Shown one piece after another: positions 58,008 through 64,000 of a stretch of 64,000 bases of DNA. The notes under the pieces are model-generated. The model searched no databases. It had not been told where the DNA came from and saw only the letters and a program-made list of their open reading frames with translations. Both the position numbers and the translations under genes were made by a program. Every line of letters starts with the position of its first letter. Position 1 is the stretch's first letter. The stretch is from JBBIQS01 sp037442205 (GTDB lineage: Bacteria > Myxococcota > Myxococcia > Myxococcales > UBA5297): NCBI GenBank assembly GCA_037442205.1, contig JBBIQS010000006.1, positions 62,001-126,000 on the forward strand, read 5' to 3'.

Positions 58008-58741
58008 CGCCCCTCCCGCGCGGCGCCGACGAAGCCCCGGTAGATCTCCAGCTGCCACGGCAGGTTCTCGACCAATGTTTCGGGGTGCCACTGCACGCCG
58101 ACCACGAAGCGGTGCCCGGGCGCCTCCAGCGCCTCCACCAGGCCGTCGGGCGCCACCGCGCTGGCCACCAGCTGCTCTCCCAGCCGGCGCACCGCCTGGT
58201 GATGGGTCGAGTTGACCGGACGCTCCCCTTCCCCGATGGCATTGGCGAGCAGCGTCCCGGCCTTCACCTGCACCGCGTGCGAGGGCTGGCGCTTGTCGAT
58301 CTTCTGCTCGTGCCCGAGCGCTTGCGGGTACTCGGACTTGAGGTCCTGCCAGAGCGAGCCGCCGAAGTGGACGTTGAGCAGTTGCATCCCGCCGCAGACG
58401 CCGAGGATGGGCAGTCCGCGCCCCAGAGCCAGCCGGATCATCGCCCGCTCGAAGCGGCTGCGCTCGGGCTTCAAGGCCCCGCAGCCCGCGCGCACCTCCT
58501 CGCCGTACTCCGCCGGCGGGACGTCGAAGGCGCCGCCGGTCACCAGCAACCCGTCGAGGCGCCCAAGGTAGTCCCCGAGCACCTGCGGGTCATCGCTGTA
58601 GGGCAGCACCAGCGGCAGGCCCCCGGCCCCGAGCACGGCCTGGGCGTACGGCACGGCGAGGTCATAGCGCGGGAACGCCCGATCCGCCGGTTGGGACCAG
58701 TCCGGGGTGATGCCGATCGCGGGTCTCTTGGGCTGAGTCAT
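58004..58741 (-). CDS. Class I glutamine amidotransferase-like hydrolase (peptidase C26, PuuD-like)
   Basis: The 245-residue protein has the nucleophile Cys116 in ILGVCGGMQLLNV and the catalytic His219 and Glu221 in VGVQWHPETL, with LVTGGAFDVPP and VNSTHHQAV nearby, all as in gamma-glutamyl-GABA hydrolase and related C26 peptidases. It overlaps thiE and thiD by four bases on each side (ATGA), which is strong evidence of a translationally coupled thiE-amidotransferase-thiD unit. The role in thiamine synthesis is unknown; glutamine or gamma-glutamyl amide hydrolysis is the likely chemistry. Confidence 0.88.
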   Translation of the reverse strand: MTQPKRPAIGITPDWSQPADRAFPRYDLAVPYAQAVLGAGGLPLVLPYSDDPQVLGDYLGRLDGLLVTGGAFDVPPAEYGEEVRAGCGALKPERSRFERAMIRLALGRGLPILGVCGGMQLLNVHFGGSLWQDLKSEYPQALGHEQKIDKRQPSHAVQVKAGTLLANAIGEGERPVNSTHHQAVRRLGEQLVASAVAPDGLVEALEAPGHRFVVGVQWHPETLVENLPWQLEIYRGFVGAAREGR

Positions 58742-59382
58742 CGGCTCTCCGTTGCCCTCTCGAATTCCCGGGCGATCGCCCGGGCTTGCGCCACCGGGTC
58801 GGCGGCGAGCAGCACGTCCGAGACCACCGCGGCGGCGCTGGCGCCCGCCCTGGCCACCGAGGCCGCGTTCTCCAACCCGATGCCGGCGATGGCCACCACC
58901 GGGATCGGGCTGCCGCGGGCCACCCGCGCCAGCATCTCCAGCCCGCGGACTTCCGCCGACACCTTCTTGGTCGAGGTGGCGAACACCGGGCCGAAGCCGA
59001 CGTAGTCCGCCCCCTCCTCGGCCGCCCGGCGGGCCTCCTCCAGCGTGCGCACCGTGGCCCCGACGATCCGATCCGGCCCGACGAGCTTGCGAACCAGGGC
59101 CACCGGCAGATCCTCGTCGCCGACGTGGACCCCGTCGGCCTCGGCAGCCAGCACGACGTCCGGGCGGTCGTTGACCAGCACCAGGGCCCTGCCCGAGCAC
59201 AATGCCATCGCCTGGCGCGCCTCCTCGAGCAGCAGCCGGGCCGGGGCCGACTTCATCCGCACCTGGATCACCGGCGAGCCGCCCTCGAGGAACCAGCGCA
59301 CCTTCTCCGCCAGCGGCACCTCGGGGCGCACCCCGGCGTCGGCGATGCCGTACAGCCCGCGAATTCGCTGCCGTGGGGTCAT
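58738..59382 (-). CDS. thiE: Thiamine-phosphate synthase
   Basis: ThiE joins the pyrimidine diphosphate and thiazole phosphate to thiamine phosphate. The 214 residues match the family. VIQVRMKSAPARLLLEEA, LVLVNDRPDVVLAAEADGVH, GADYVGFGPVFATSTK and VVAIAGIGLENAASVARAGA are diagnostic. No TPP riboswitch is seen upstream. It is divergent from the small gene at 59519. Confidence 0.95.
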   Translation of the reverse strand: MTPRQRIRGLYGIADAGVRPEVPLAEKVRWFLEGGSPVIQVRMKSAPARLLLEEARQAMALCSGRALVLVNDRPDVVLAAEADGVHVGDEDLPVALVRKLVGPDRIVGATVRTLEEARRAAEEGADYVGFGPVFATSTKKVSAEVRGLEMLARVARGSPIPVVAIAGIGLENAASVARAGASAAAVVSDVLLAADPVAQARAIAREFERATESR

Positions 59383-59439
59383 GGGCGACCGTTTACCGGG
59401 TATGCGCCTGCCGGGCAAGGACGACCGGGAATCGCAGGT

Positions 59440-59469
59440 TTGACAGGCGGTTTGGGCGACTCATATATA
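59440..59469 (+). promoter_or_regulatory. Promoter of the small gene at 59519
   Basis: TTGACA, 18 bases and TATATA lie 49-78 bases upstream of the ATG at 59519. This is the best sigma70-type match in the window. Confidence 0.7.
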
Positions 59470-59518
59470 TCCGCGCTCCGCCTTCCCAAAGGCGGCCCCG
59501 ACTCTCAAGGACCAGACC

Positions 59519-59716
59519 ATGGCTGACACCACCGACACCCGCCTCCTCGACAAGCGCACCGTGCAGCGGACCATCAAGAAGGGCCTGCTTGGAGAGAAGG
59601 ACTACGAGCGCCACCTCAAGGGCCTGCCTGACCTGGCGGATCAGGCCGCCACCATCGAGGCGACCATCGAGCCGGCGCACGTCGGCCAGGGTGGCAGCCA
59701 CCCCGACGAGGATTGA
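59519..59716 (+). CDS. Small hypothetical protein
   Basis: The 65-residue protein starts at the ATG after AAGGACC with a strong promoter upstream. It is charged and helical (RLLDKRTVQRTIKKGLLG, then YERHLKGLPDLADQAATIEA) and ends in a His/Gly/Asp-rich tail. No signal peptide or transmembrane segment. I do not recognise it; size, promoter and ribosome site argue that it is real. Confidence 0.75.
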   Translation: MADTTDTRLLDKRTVQRTIKKGLLGEKDYERHLKGLPDLADQAATIEATIEPAHVGQGGSHPDED

Positions 59717-59801
59717 TCGGTTCCCGGGCTCTCCCCGGGCCTCGGCTCCTTTTGACCGCGGCGGCGAGCTTCGCGCGCGCCCCGCACGTTGGAGGTCTCC
59801 C

Positions 59802-61133
59802 GTGAGCTCCTGGCGAGCGAGGTGCGCCCTGGCCGTCTGCTGCTGGCTGTGGGCCAGCGCGGCCTACGCCGGCCCCGCCGAGCGGCGCACGCCGGTGGTG
59901 ATCGCCGCCGAGAAGGTCAAGGCCGCGGTCGTCAACATCTCGAGCGAAGTCCTGGTCAGCCGCCGGGCCTCCGGCGATCCAGCCGAGCGCTTCTTCCAGC
60001 AGTTCTTCGAGGGCGGCCGGCGCGGCGGCGAGCGGCGCTTCGTGCAGAACTCGCTCGGCTCGGGGGTGATCATCGACCCGCGCGGCTACGTGGTGACCAA
60101 CTACCACGTCATCGCCCGCGGCTCGCGGGTGCGGGTCGGGATGAGCGACGGCCGCGACCTGCTGGCCCGGGTGGTGGGCACCGATCCCTCCAGCGACCTG
60201 GCGGTGCTGGAGGTCAAGTCCGACAGCCCGCTGCCCTTCGCCCCGCTGTTCCAGGGCGAGCCGATGATCGGAGAGACCGCCATCGCCATCGGCAACCCGT
60301 TCGGCCTGTCGCACACCGTCACCGCCGGCGTGGTCTCGGCGCTGCACCGCCAGCTCAAGACCGACGAGGTCAGCTACTACGACATCATCCAGACCGACGC
60401 CTCGATCAACCCCGGCAACAGCGGCGGCCCGCTGCTCAACGTCGACGGCGAGGTGATCGGCATCAACAGCGCCATCTACGGCGGCGATGCCAAGGGGATC
60501 GGCTTCGCCATACCCGCCGACCGGGTGCGGGCCATCGCCGCCTCGATCATCAAGTTCGGCGAGGTACGCGAGGTGTGGCTGGGGCTGTCGGTGGCCAACT
60601 CCGGCGAGGAGGAGCACCACCGGGTGCTGGTGGTCGACGTCGATCCCGCGGGGCCGGCGGCGCGCGGCGGGCTGCTGACCAACCTGGCGGTGAGCGCGGT
60701 CAACGGCGCCCCGGTGGCCGACGCCGACGAGCTGCGCTACCGGCTGCACGGAGTGCCGCTGGGCGAGAGCGTCAAGCTGGAGCTGCTGCGCCCGGAGGGC
60801 ACTCCCTTCACCGCCGAGCTCAAGGCCGAGGAGTTCCCGCTCGCCCGCGCCGAGTCGCTGCTGGCCCGGGCCACCGGGGTGCAGCTGGCCGAGTCCCGGG
60901 CCCGCACCGCCTTCGGCTCGGTCAGGGTGCTGGCGGTCAAGTCGGTGCGCCGCGGCTCGCCGGCGGCCCGGGTCGGCCTGCAGCCCGAGGACCTGGTGGT
61001 GGCGGTCAACAGCGTCGAGGTCGACTCGCTGGAGCAGCTGCGCCAGGAGATCCGGCGCGCCCACGCCAGCGGCCGCATCAGTCTGCTCGTCCAGCGCGGC
61101 ATGGCGCTGGAGCAGGTGGCGTTCCAACTCTAG
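59802..61133 (+). CDS. Secreted DegP/HtrA-family serine protease with two PDZ domains
   Basis: The 443-residue protein starts at GTG after GGAGG and has a signal peptide (ending AAYAG, about residue 24). The trypsin-like domain carries the triad H102 (TNYHVIA), D132 (PSSDLAVLEV) and S207 (NPGNSGGPLL), with the oxyanion loop intact. Two PDZ domains follow (about 260-345 and 355-440; VDVDPAGPAARGGLLTNL and VRRGSPAARVGLQPEDLVV). It works in the periplasm on misfolded or unwanted envelope proteins. The DUF1844 gene follows 16 bases downstream. Confidence 0.93.
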   Translation: MSSWRARCALAVCCWLWASAAYAGPAERRTPVVIAAEKVKAAVVNISSEVLVSRRASGDPAERFFQQFFEGGRRGGERRFVQNSLGSGVIIDPRGYVVTNYHVIARGSRVRVGMSDGRDLLARVVGTDPSSDLAVLEVKSDSPLPFAPLFQGEPMIGETAIAIGNPFGLSHTVTAGVVSALHRQLKTDEVSYYDIIQTDASINPGNSGGPLLNVDGEVIGINSAIYGGDAKGIGFAIPADRVRAIAASIIKFGEVREVWLGLSVANSGEEEHHRVLVVDVDPAGPAARGGLLTNLAVSAVNGAPVADADELRYRLHGVPLGESVKLELLRPEGTPFTAELKAEEFPLARAESLLARATGVQLAESRARTAFGSVRVLAVKSVRRGSPAARVGLQPEDLVVAVNSVEVDSLEQLRQEIRRAHASGRISLLVQRGMALEQVAFQL

Positions 61134-61149
61134 CCAAGCGAGGCAAGCG

Positions 61150-61548
61150 ATGGCCGAGGAGAAGAAGGAAGGATTCAAGGTCACCGACACCCGGGCCAGC
61201 GCCCAGCCCCAGCCGCCCCAGGCCTCCGAGCCGAAGCAGGAGGAGCCCAAGACGGTCGAGGGGCCGGGCTGGGAGATGCACGAGGAGAAGGCCGAGGCGG
61301 CGCTGCCGAAGATGGACTTCACCACCTTCTGCCTGTCGCTGGCCTCCTCGGCCATGATGCACCTGGGGCTGGTCCCCTACCCCGAGACCGGCAAGGCCGA
61401 GAAGCAGCTGCCGCTGGCCAAGCAGACCATCGACATCCTGGCCATGCTCGAGGAGAAGACCCGCGGCAACCTCTCCCCCGAGGAGGCCACGCTCTTGGGC
61501 GCGGTGCTCTACGACCTGCGGATGCGCTACGTCGAGCTCCAGCGCTGA
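61150..61548 (+). CDS. DUF1844-family protein
   Basis: The 132-residue protein has a Pro/Gln/Glu-rich first 50 residues, then the DUF1844 core: MDFTTFCLSLASSAMMHLG, LPLAKQTIDILAMLEEKTRG and LSPEEATLLGAVLYDLRMRY. DUF1844 proteins are conserved in deltaproteobacteria but of unknown function. It starts 16 bases after the HtrA-like protease and is probably its operon partner. Confidence 0.88.
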   Translation: MAEEKKEGFKVTDTRASAQPQPPQASEPKQEEPKTVEGPGWEMHEEKAEAALPKMDFTTFCLSLASSAMMHLGLVPYPETGKAEKQLPLAKQTIDILAMLEEKTRGNLSPEEATLLGAVLYDLRMRYVELQR

Positions 61549-62010
61549 CCCCGCCCAGCGCCCGCCGGGCGCCGCCCCCCCGAAGGAGGCCGCCGGGCGC
61601 CGGTTTTCCCCTGTCATTCTTTCCGCTTGCCCACACTTGACTCGCTGAGTTAGCTTCCGGCCTTCAGGCGAACGGGCAGGCGCCAGGACGTTGTCTTTCT
61701 GGCGCCGCAAGTGCCCCTCTCGCCTCGGGAAAGTGCCCCCGGCCGCCCCAAGGCGACGCAGTGCACCATCTGACATCGGTGTCGCACCCGGGGCCGGGCT
61801 CCGGGAAATCTGAGGGCGGTCGTCGGGCAGGCCGGCTGCCCTGCCCTCGGAAAGAGCAGCGAGAACGCAGGGTTGGCCGGGGAAGGGTCGTTCGGCAGCA
61901 CCGCGCCCAGCTGGTATGGGCATTGCCTCTGCTGCGGCGCGGCATCTCTAGGTCCTCGCGCGGCGCCTCCACGGCCCAAGGACCGAACTTTTCGAAGGAG
62001 CCTCGAGGGA
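61549..62010. other. Intergenic stretch upstream of lpxC
   Basis: It opens with a GC-rich block holding a 13-base direct repeat (CCGCCGGGCGCCG at 61562-61574 and 61590-61602) followed by TTTT, which could end the htrA transcript. No supported gene in the rest; no strong lpxC promoter was found. Confidence 0.5.
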
Positions 62011-62937
62011 ATGGACCGACTGCGACAGCGCACGATCGAGAGAGAGGTCCGCTGCTCAGGGGTTGGGCTGCACTCGGGGGCGCCGGTGACGCTGGTGCTC
62101 AAGCCGGCGCCGGAGAACTGGGGAGTCACCTTCCAGCGCAGCGACCTGCCCGGCACCCCGGAGATCCCGGCCCGGGCCGAGTTCGTCGGCGACACCTCGC
62201 TGGCCACCAGCTTGGCGCGGGGCGCGGCGCGGGTGGGGACGGTCGAGCACCTGTGCGCGGCGCTGGCCGGGCTGGGGATCGACAACGTCCGGGTCGAGCT
62301 CGACGGGCCGGAAGTGCCGATCATGGACGGCTCGGCGGCGCCCTTCTACTACCTGCTGCACTCGGCGGGCATCGCCCTGCAGAAGCGGATGAAGAAGTTT
62401 TTGGTGGTCAAGCGCCCGGTGACGGTGCGCGACGGGGAGAAGAAGGCGGTGCTGTCCCCGGCGCAGCAGTTCAGCGTCAGCTACACCATCGACTTCGAGC
62501 ACCCGCTGATCAGCGACCAGAGCTACCGGCTGACCTTCTCCGACCGGGCCTTCGTGCGCGAGATCTCGCGGGCCCGCACCTTCGGCTTCTTGCGCGACTT
62601 CGAGGCCCTCAAGCGCGCCGGGCTGGCCAAGGGCGGCTCGCTGGAGAACGCGATCGTGGTCGACGAGTTCAACATCCTCAACCCCGACGGGCTGCGCTTC
62701 CCCGACGAGTTCGTGCGCCACAAGATCCTCGACGCCGTCGGCGACCTGTTCCTGCTGGGGATGCCGGTGATCGGCCACTTCGAGGCCTACAAGTCGGGCC
62801 ACGCCCTCAACCACAAGCTGGTGACCAGCATGCTGGCCAACCCGGCCAACTTCCAGGTGATCACCGCCACTCCCGCCGAGGTGGAGCGGCTGGAGCTCAA
62901 GCTGCCGGCCTTCGCCCCGCTCACCGAGGCCGCCTAG
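62011..62937 (+). CDS. lpxC: UDP-3-O-acyl-N-acetylglucosamine deacetylase
   Basis: LpxC is the committed zinc deacetylase of lipid A synthesis, which shows the organism makes LPS. The 308 residues match the family (about 305). TIEREVRCSGVGLHSG is the opening, E79-H80 in GTVEHLCAALAGL are catalytic/zinc residues, VPIMDGSAAPFYYLL follows, and HKILDAVGDLFLLG and GHALNHKL supply the other zinc ligands. The ATG at 62011 is at the family start; GAAGGAG precedes it. Confidence 0.97.
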   Translation: MDRLRQRTIEREVRCSGVGLHSGAPVTLVLKPAPENWGVTFQRSDLPGTPEIPARAEFVGDTSLATSLARGAARVGTVEHLCAALAGLGIDNVRVELDGPEVPIMDGSAAPFYYLLHSAGIALQKRMKKFLVVKRPVTVRDGEKKAVLSPAQQFSVSYTIDFEHPLISDQSYRLTFSDRAFVREISRARTFGFLRDFEALKRAGLAKGGSLENAIVVDEFNILNPDGLRFPDEFVRHKILDAVGDLFLLGMPVIGHFEAYKSGHALNHKLVTSMLANPANFQVITATPAEVERLELKLPAFAPLTEAA

Positions 62938-62963
62938 CCGGGCTGCCAGACCCGGAACCTGCC

Positions 62964-62993
62964 AAAGGGCGAGGCTTCAAGGCCTCGCCCTTT
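62964..62993. terminator. Bidirectional terminator between lpxC and the 63015 gene
   Basis: GGGCGAGGC and GCCTCGCCC form a nine-pair stem, extended by AAA/TTT on both sides and a six-base loop. T-runs on both strands fit a terminator for both convergent genes. Confidence 0.7.
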
Positions 62994-63014
62994 CGCATTG
63001 GGTCGCCTGCCGGA

Positions 63015-63884
63015 TCAGAGGAAGTTGTAGCTCAGCTCGGCCACCGCCCCGAGGCGCCGGCCGGGAGAGTCCTCGCCCTGGGCGAAGGAGAGCAGCGCCC
63101 CGACCCCGATCTGCAGGTTCTCGCCGTCGGGGAAGAAGCGGATCCCGGGGACCACCGCCAGCCGATCGCCGCGGGTGACCACGGTGCGGATCCCGTCGGC
63201 CTCGACCATCGGCTGGAAGGCGCCCAGGCGCAGCCCGACCGTTCCGCCGTAGAGGAAGCCCGGCCGCGGCGGCTGGTCGGCGTAGAGCTGCTCGACGCCG
63301 TAGCCGGCGTGGAGCACCAGCGAGAAGTACTTGCTGCCGTAGCCGTAGAAGAGCTGGCCGCGGCTGGTCTGCGACAGCGCCGGCCCGGCCGGCAGCACCG
63401 CCGCCCCGTAGGTCAGCATCAGCCGGTGGTCGGGATGGCCCGGCAGCGCGAAGGGGACCTTGAGGTCGAACTGCACCAGCGGCGCGGTGACCTCGCGGTC
63501 GATGGTGGAGACCACCGGGACCCGGACCTCCAGGGCCCACAGCGACAGCACCACCTGGCTCTGGAAGGTGACCGCGCGGCTGGAGGTCACCTCGGCGCCC
63601 TGGACCGCGGTGCCCACCGAGACCTCGGGGAAGATCTCTGGGGCGATGAACGAGTCGACGAAGCGCGCCCCGTCCTGCAGGTGCTTGCCCGGCCAGTCCC
63701 ACTCCGCGGGATAGGTCACCCACTCGTCGAACTGCTGCTCGCGCGGCGGCGCCGGCGAATCGACCACCTTCAGCGAGTGCTCGTAGATGTCATTCCGCGG
63801 GGTAATTGGGCGAATCGGGTGCATCTGGGCGCTGGCCGCGGCGGCCCACCCGAGCACGACGGCCACTGGCACCGGGCTCCACAT
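63015..63884 (-). CDS. Secreted beta-rich protein, possible outer-membrane barrel
   Basis: The 289-residue protein has a signal peptide (MWSPVPVAVVLGWAAAASAQ) and a strand-rich mature part (VTFQSQVVLSLWALEVRVPV, RLMLTYGAAVLPAGPA, SLVLHAGYGVEQLY, FLYGGTVGLRLGAFQP) ending VAELSYNFL with a terminal hydrophobic/aromatic pattern, as in outer-membrane barrels. No enzymatic motif. Divergent upstream region carries a promoter-like element at 63942. Confidence 0.75.
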   Translation of the reverse strand: MWSPVPVAVVLGWAAAASAQMHPIRPITPRNDIYEHSLKVVDSPAPPREQQFDEWVTYPAEWDWPGKHLQDGARFVDSFIAPEIFPEVSVGTAVQGAEVTSSRAVTFQSQVVLSLWALEVRVPVVSTIDREVTAPLVQFDLKVPFALPGHPDHRLMLTYGAAVLPAGPALSQTSRGQLFYGYGSKYFSLVLHAGYGVEQLYADQPPRPGFLYGGTVGLRLGAFQPMVEADGIRTVVTRGDRLAVVPGIRFFPDGENLQIGVGALLSFAQGEDSPGRRLGAVAELSYNFL

Positions 63885-63941
63885 CCACCACGCTCCTCAG
63901 GCCTGGCCGGGCTCACGCCGGCCACTCAAGGCCTCGATCGC

Positions 63942-63970
63942 AAGCTAGGAAGACGTCGGATTGGCGGCAA
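63942..63970 (-). promoter_or_regulatory. Putative promoter of the 63015 gene
   Basis: On the minus strand, TTGCCG, a 17-base spacer and TAGCTT lie 58-86 bases upstream of the start at 63884. The -10 equals that of the glyQ and ECF sigma promoters. Confidence 0.4.
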
Positions 63971-64000
63971 CGCATCTGGCCGGCTCCTCCGAGGGGCGTC

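Noticed and set aside
59383..59518. TPP riboswitch before thiE
   Set aside because: The thi-box pieces (CTGAGA and the downstream partner) are absent on the minus strand.

Overview
The window is high-GC DNA from a Gram-negative bacterium: lpxC is present, and there are many Sec and lipoprotein signal peptides and beta-barrel proteins. Cys-rich repeat lipoproteins, IPT/TIG, VWA and PPC domains, a caspase-like peptidase under an ECF sigma factor, and an FHA/sigma54-type regulator together suggest a myxobacterium-like deltaproteobacterium (Myxococcota). This is inferred from gene content; there is no rRNA or tRNA gene to confirm it.

Layout. 1-6.1 kb: a cut membrane protein, a methyltransferase, a caspase-like/beta-barrel protein facing an ECF sigma/anti-sigma pair, a small outer-membrane protein and an alpha/beta hydrolase. 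6.2-8.9 kb: a secreted phage-tail-fibre-like protein with a carbohydrate-binding-like domain and a decayed paralogue. 8.9-12.1 kb: glyQ-glyS. 12.2-12.8 kb: a ParE-type toxin-antitoxin pair. 13-15.6 kb: a zinc metallopeptidase and an ATP-grasp ligase. 15.8-20.5 kb: two Cys-rich lipoproteins. 20.7-24.6 kb: gap-pgk-tpiA-secG. 25-28.4 kb: small unknowns and a KimA-like transporter. 28.5-37 kb: a tightly packed five-gene lipoprotein operon with a good sigma70-type promoter, preceded by a secreted protein gene. 38-43.2 kb: GNAT, HAD phosphatase, an FHA/degenerate-GGDEF/degenerate-AAA+ regulator, Nudix and a POT/MFS transporter. 43.2-46.9 kb: a tandemly duplicated cassette of two fibre-like secreted proteins sharing upstream region, N-terminus and terminator but not the C-terminal body. 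47-55.3 kb: mfd, an HD-GYP protein, a B12-type radical SAM protein and a Cys/Met PLP enzyme. 55.5-59.4 kb: a DHH-like protein and a thiE-amidotransferase-thiD-methyltransferase operon. 59.5-63.9 kb: a small conserved-looking gene, a DegP/HtrA protease, a DUF1844 protein, lpxC and a secreted beta-rich protein.

The most novel parts appear to be (a) the ECF sigma / DUF4384-like anti-sigma / caspase-barrel locus, (b) the five-lipoprotein operon, (c) the modular fibre-like protein cassettes, and (d) a transcription-factor-like protein whose GGDEF and sigma54-activating motifs are both degraded. Several promoters share a TTGAC-type -35 and a TAGCTT/TAGGCT -10, in two cases only a few bases from the start codon, which points to leaderless transcripts. 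No CRISPR array, insertion sequence, rRNA or tRNA was seen.
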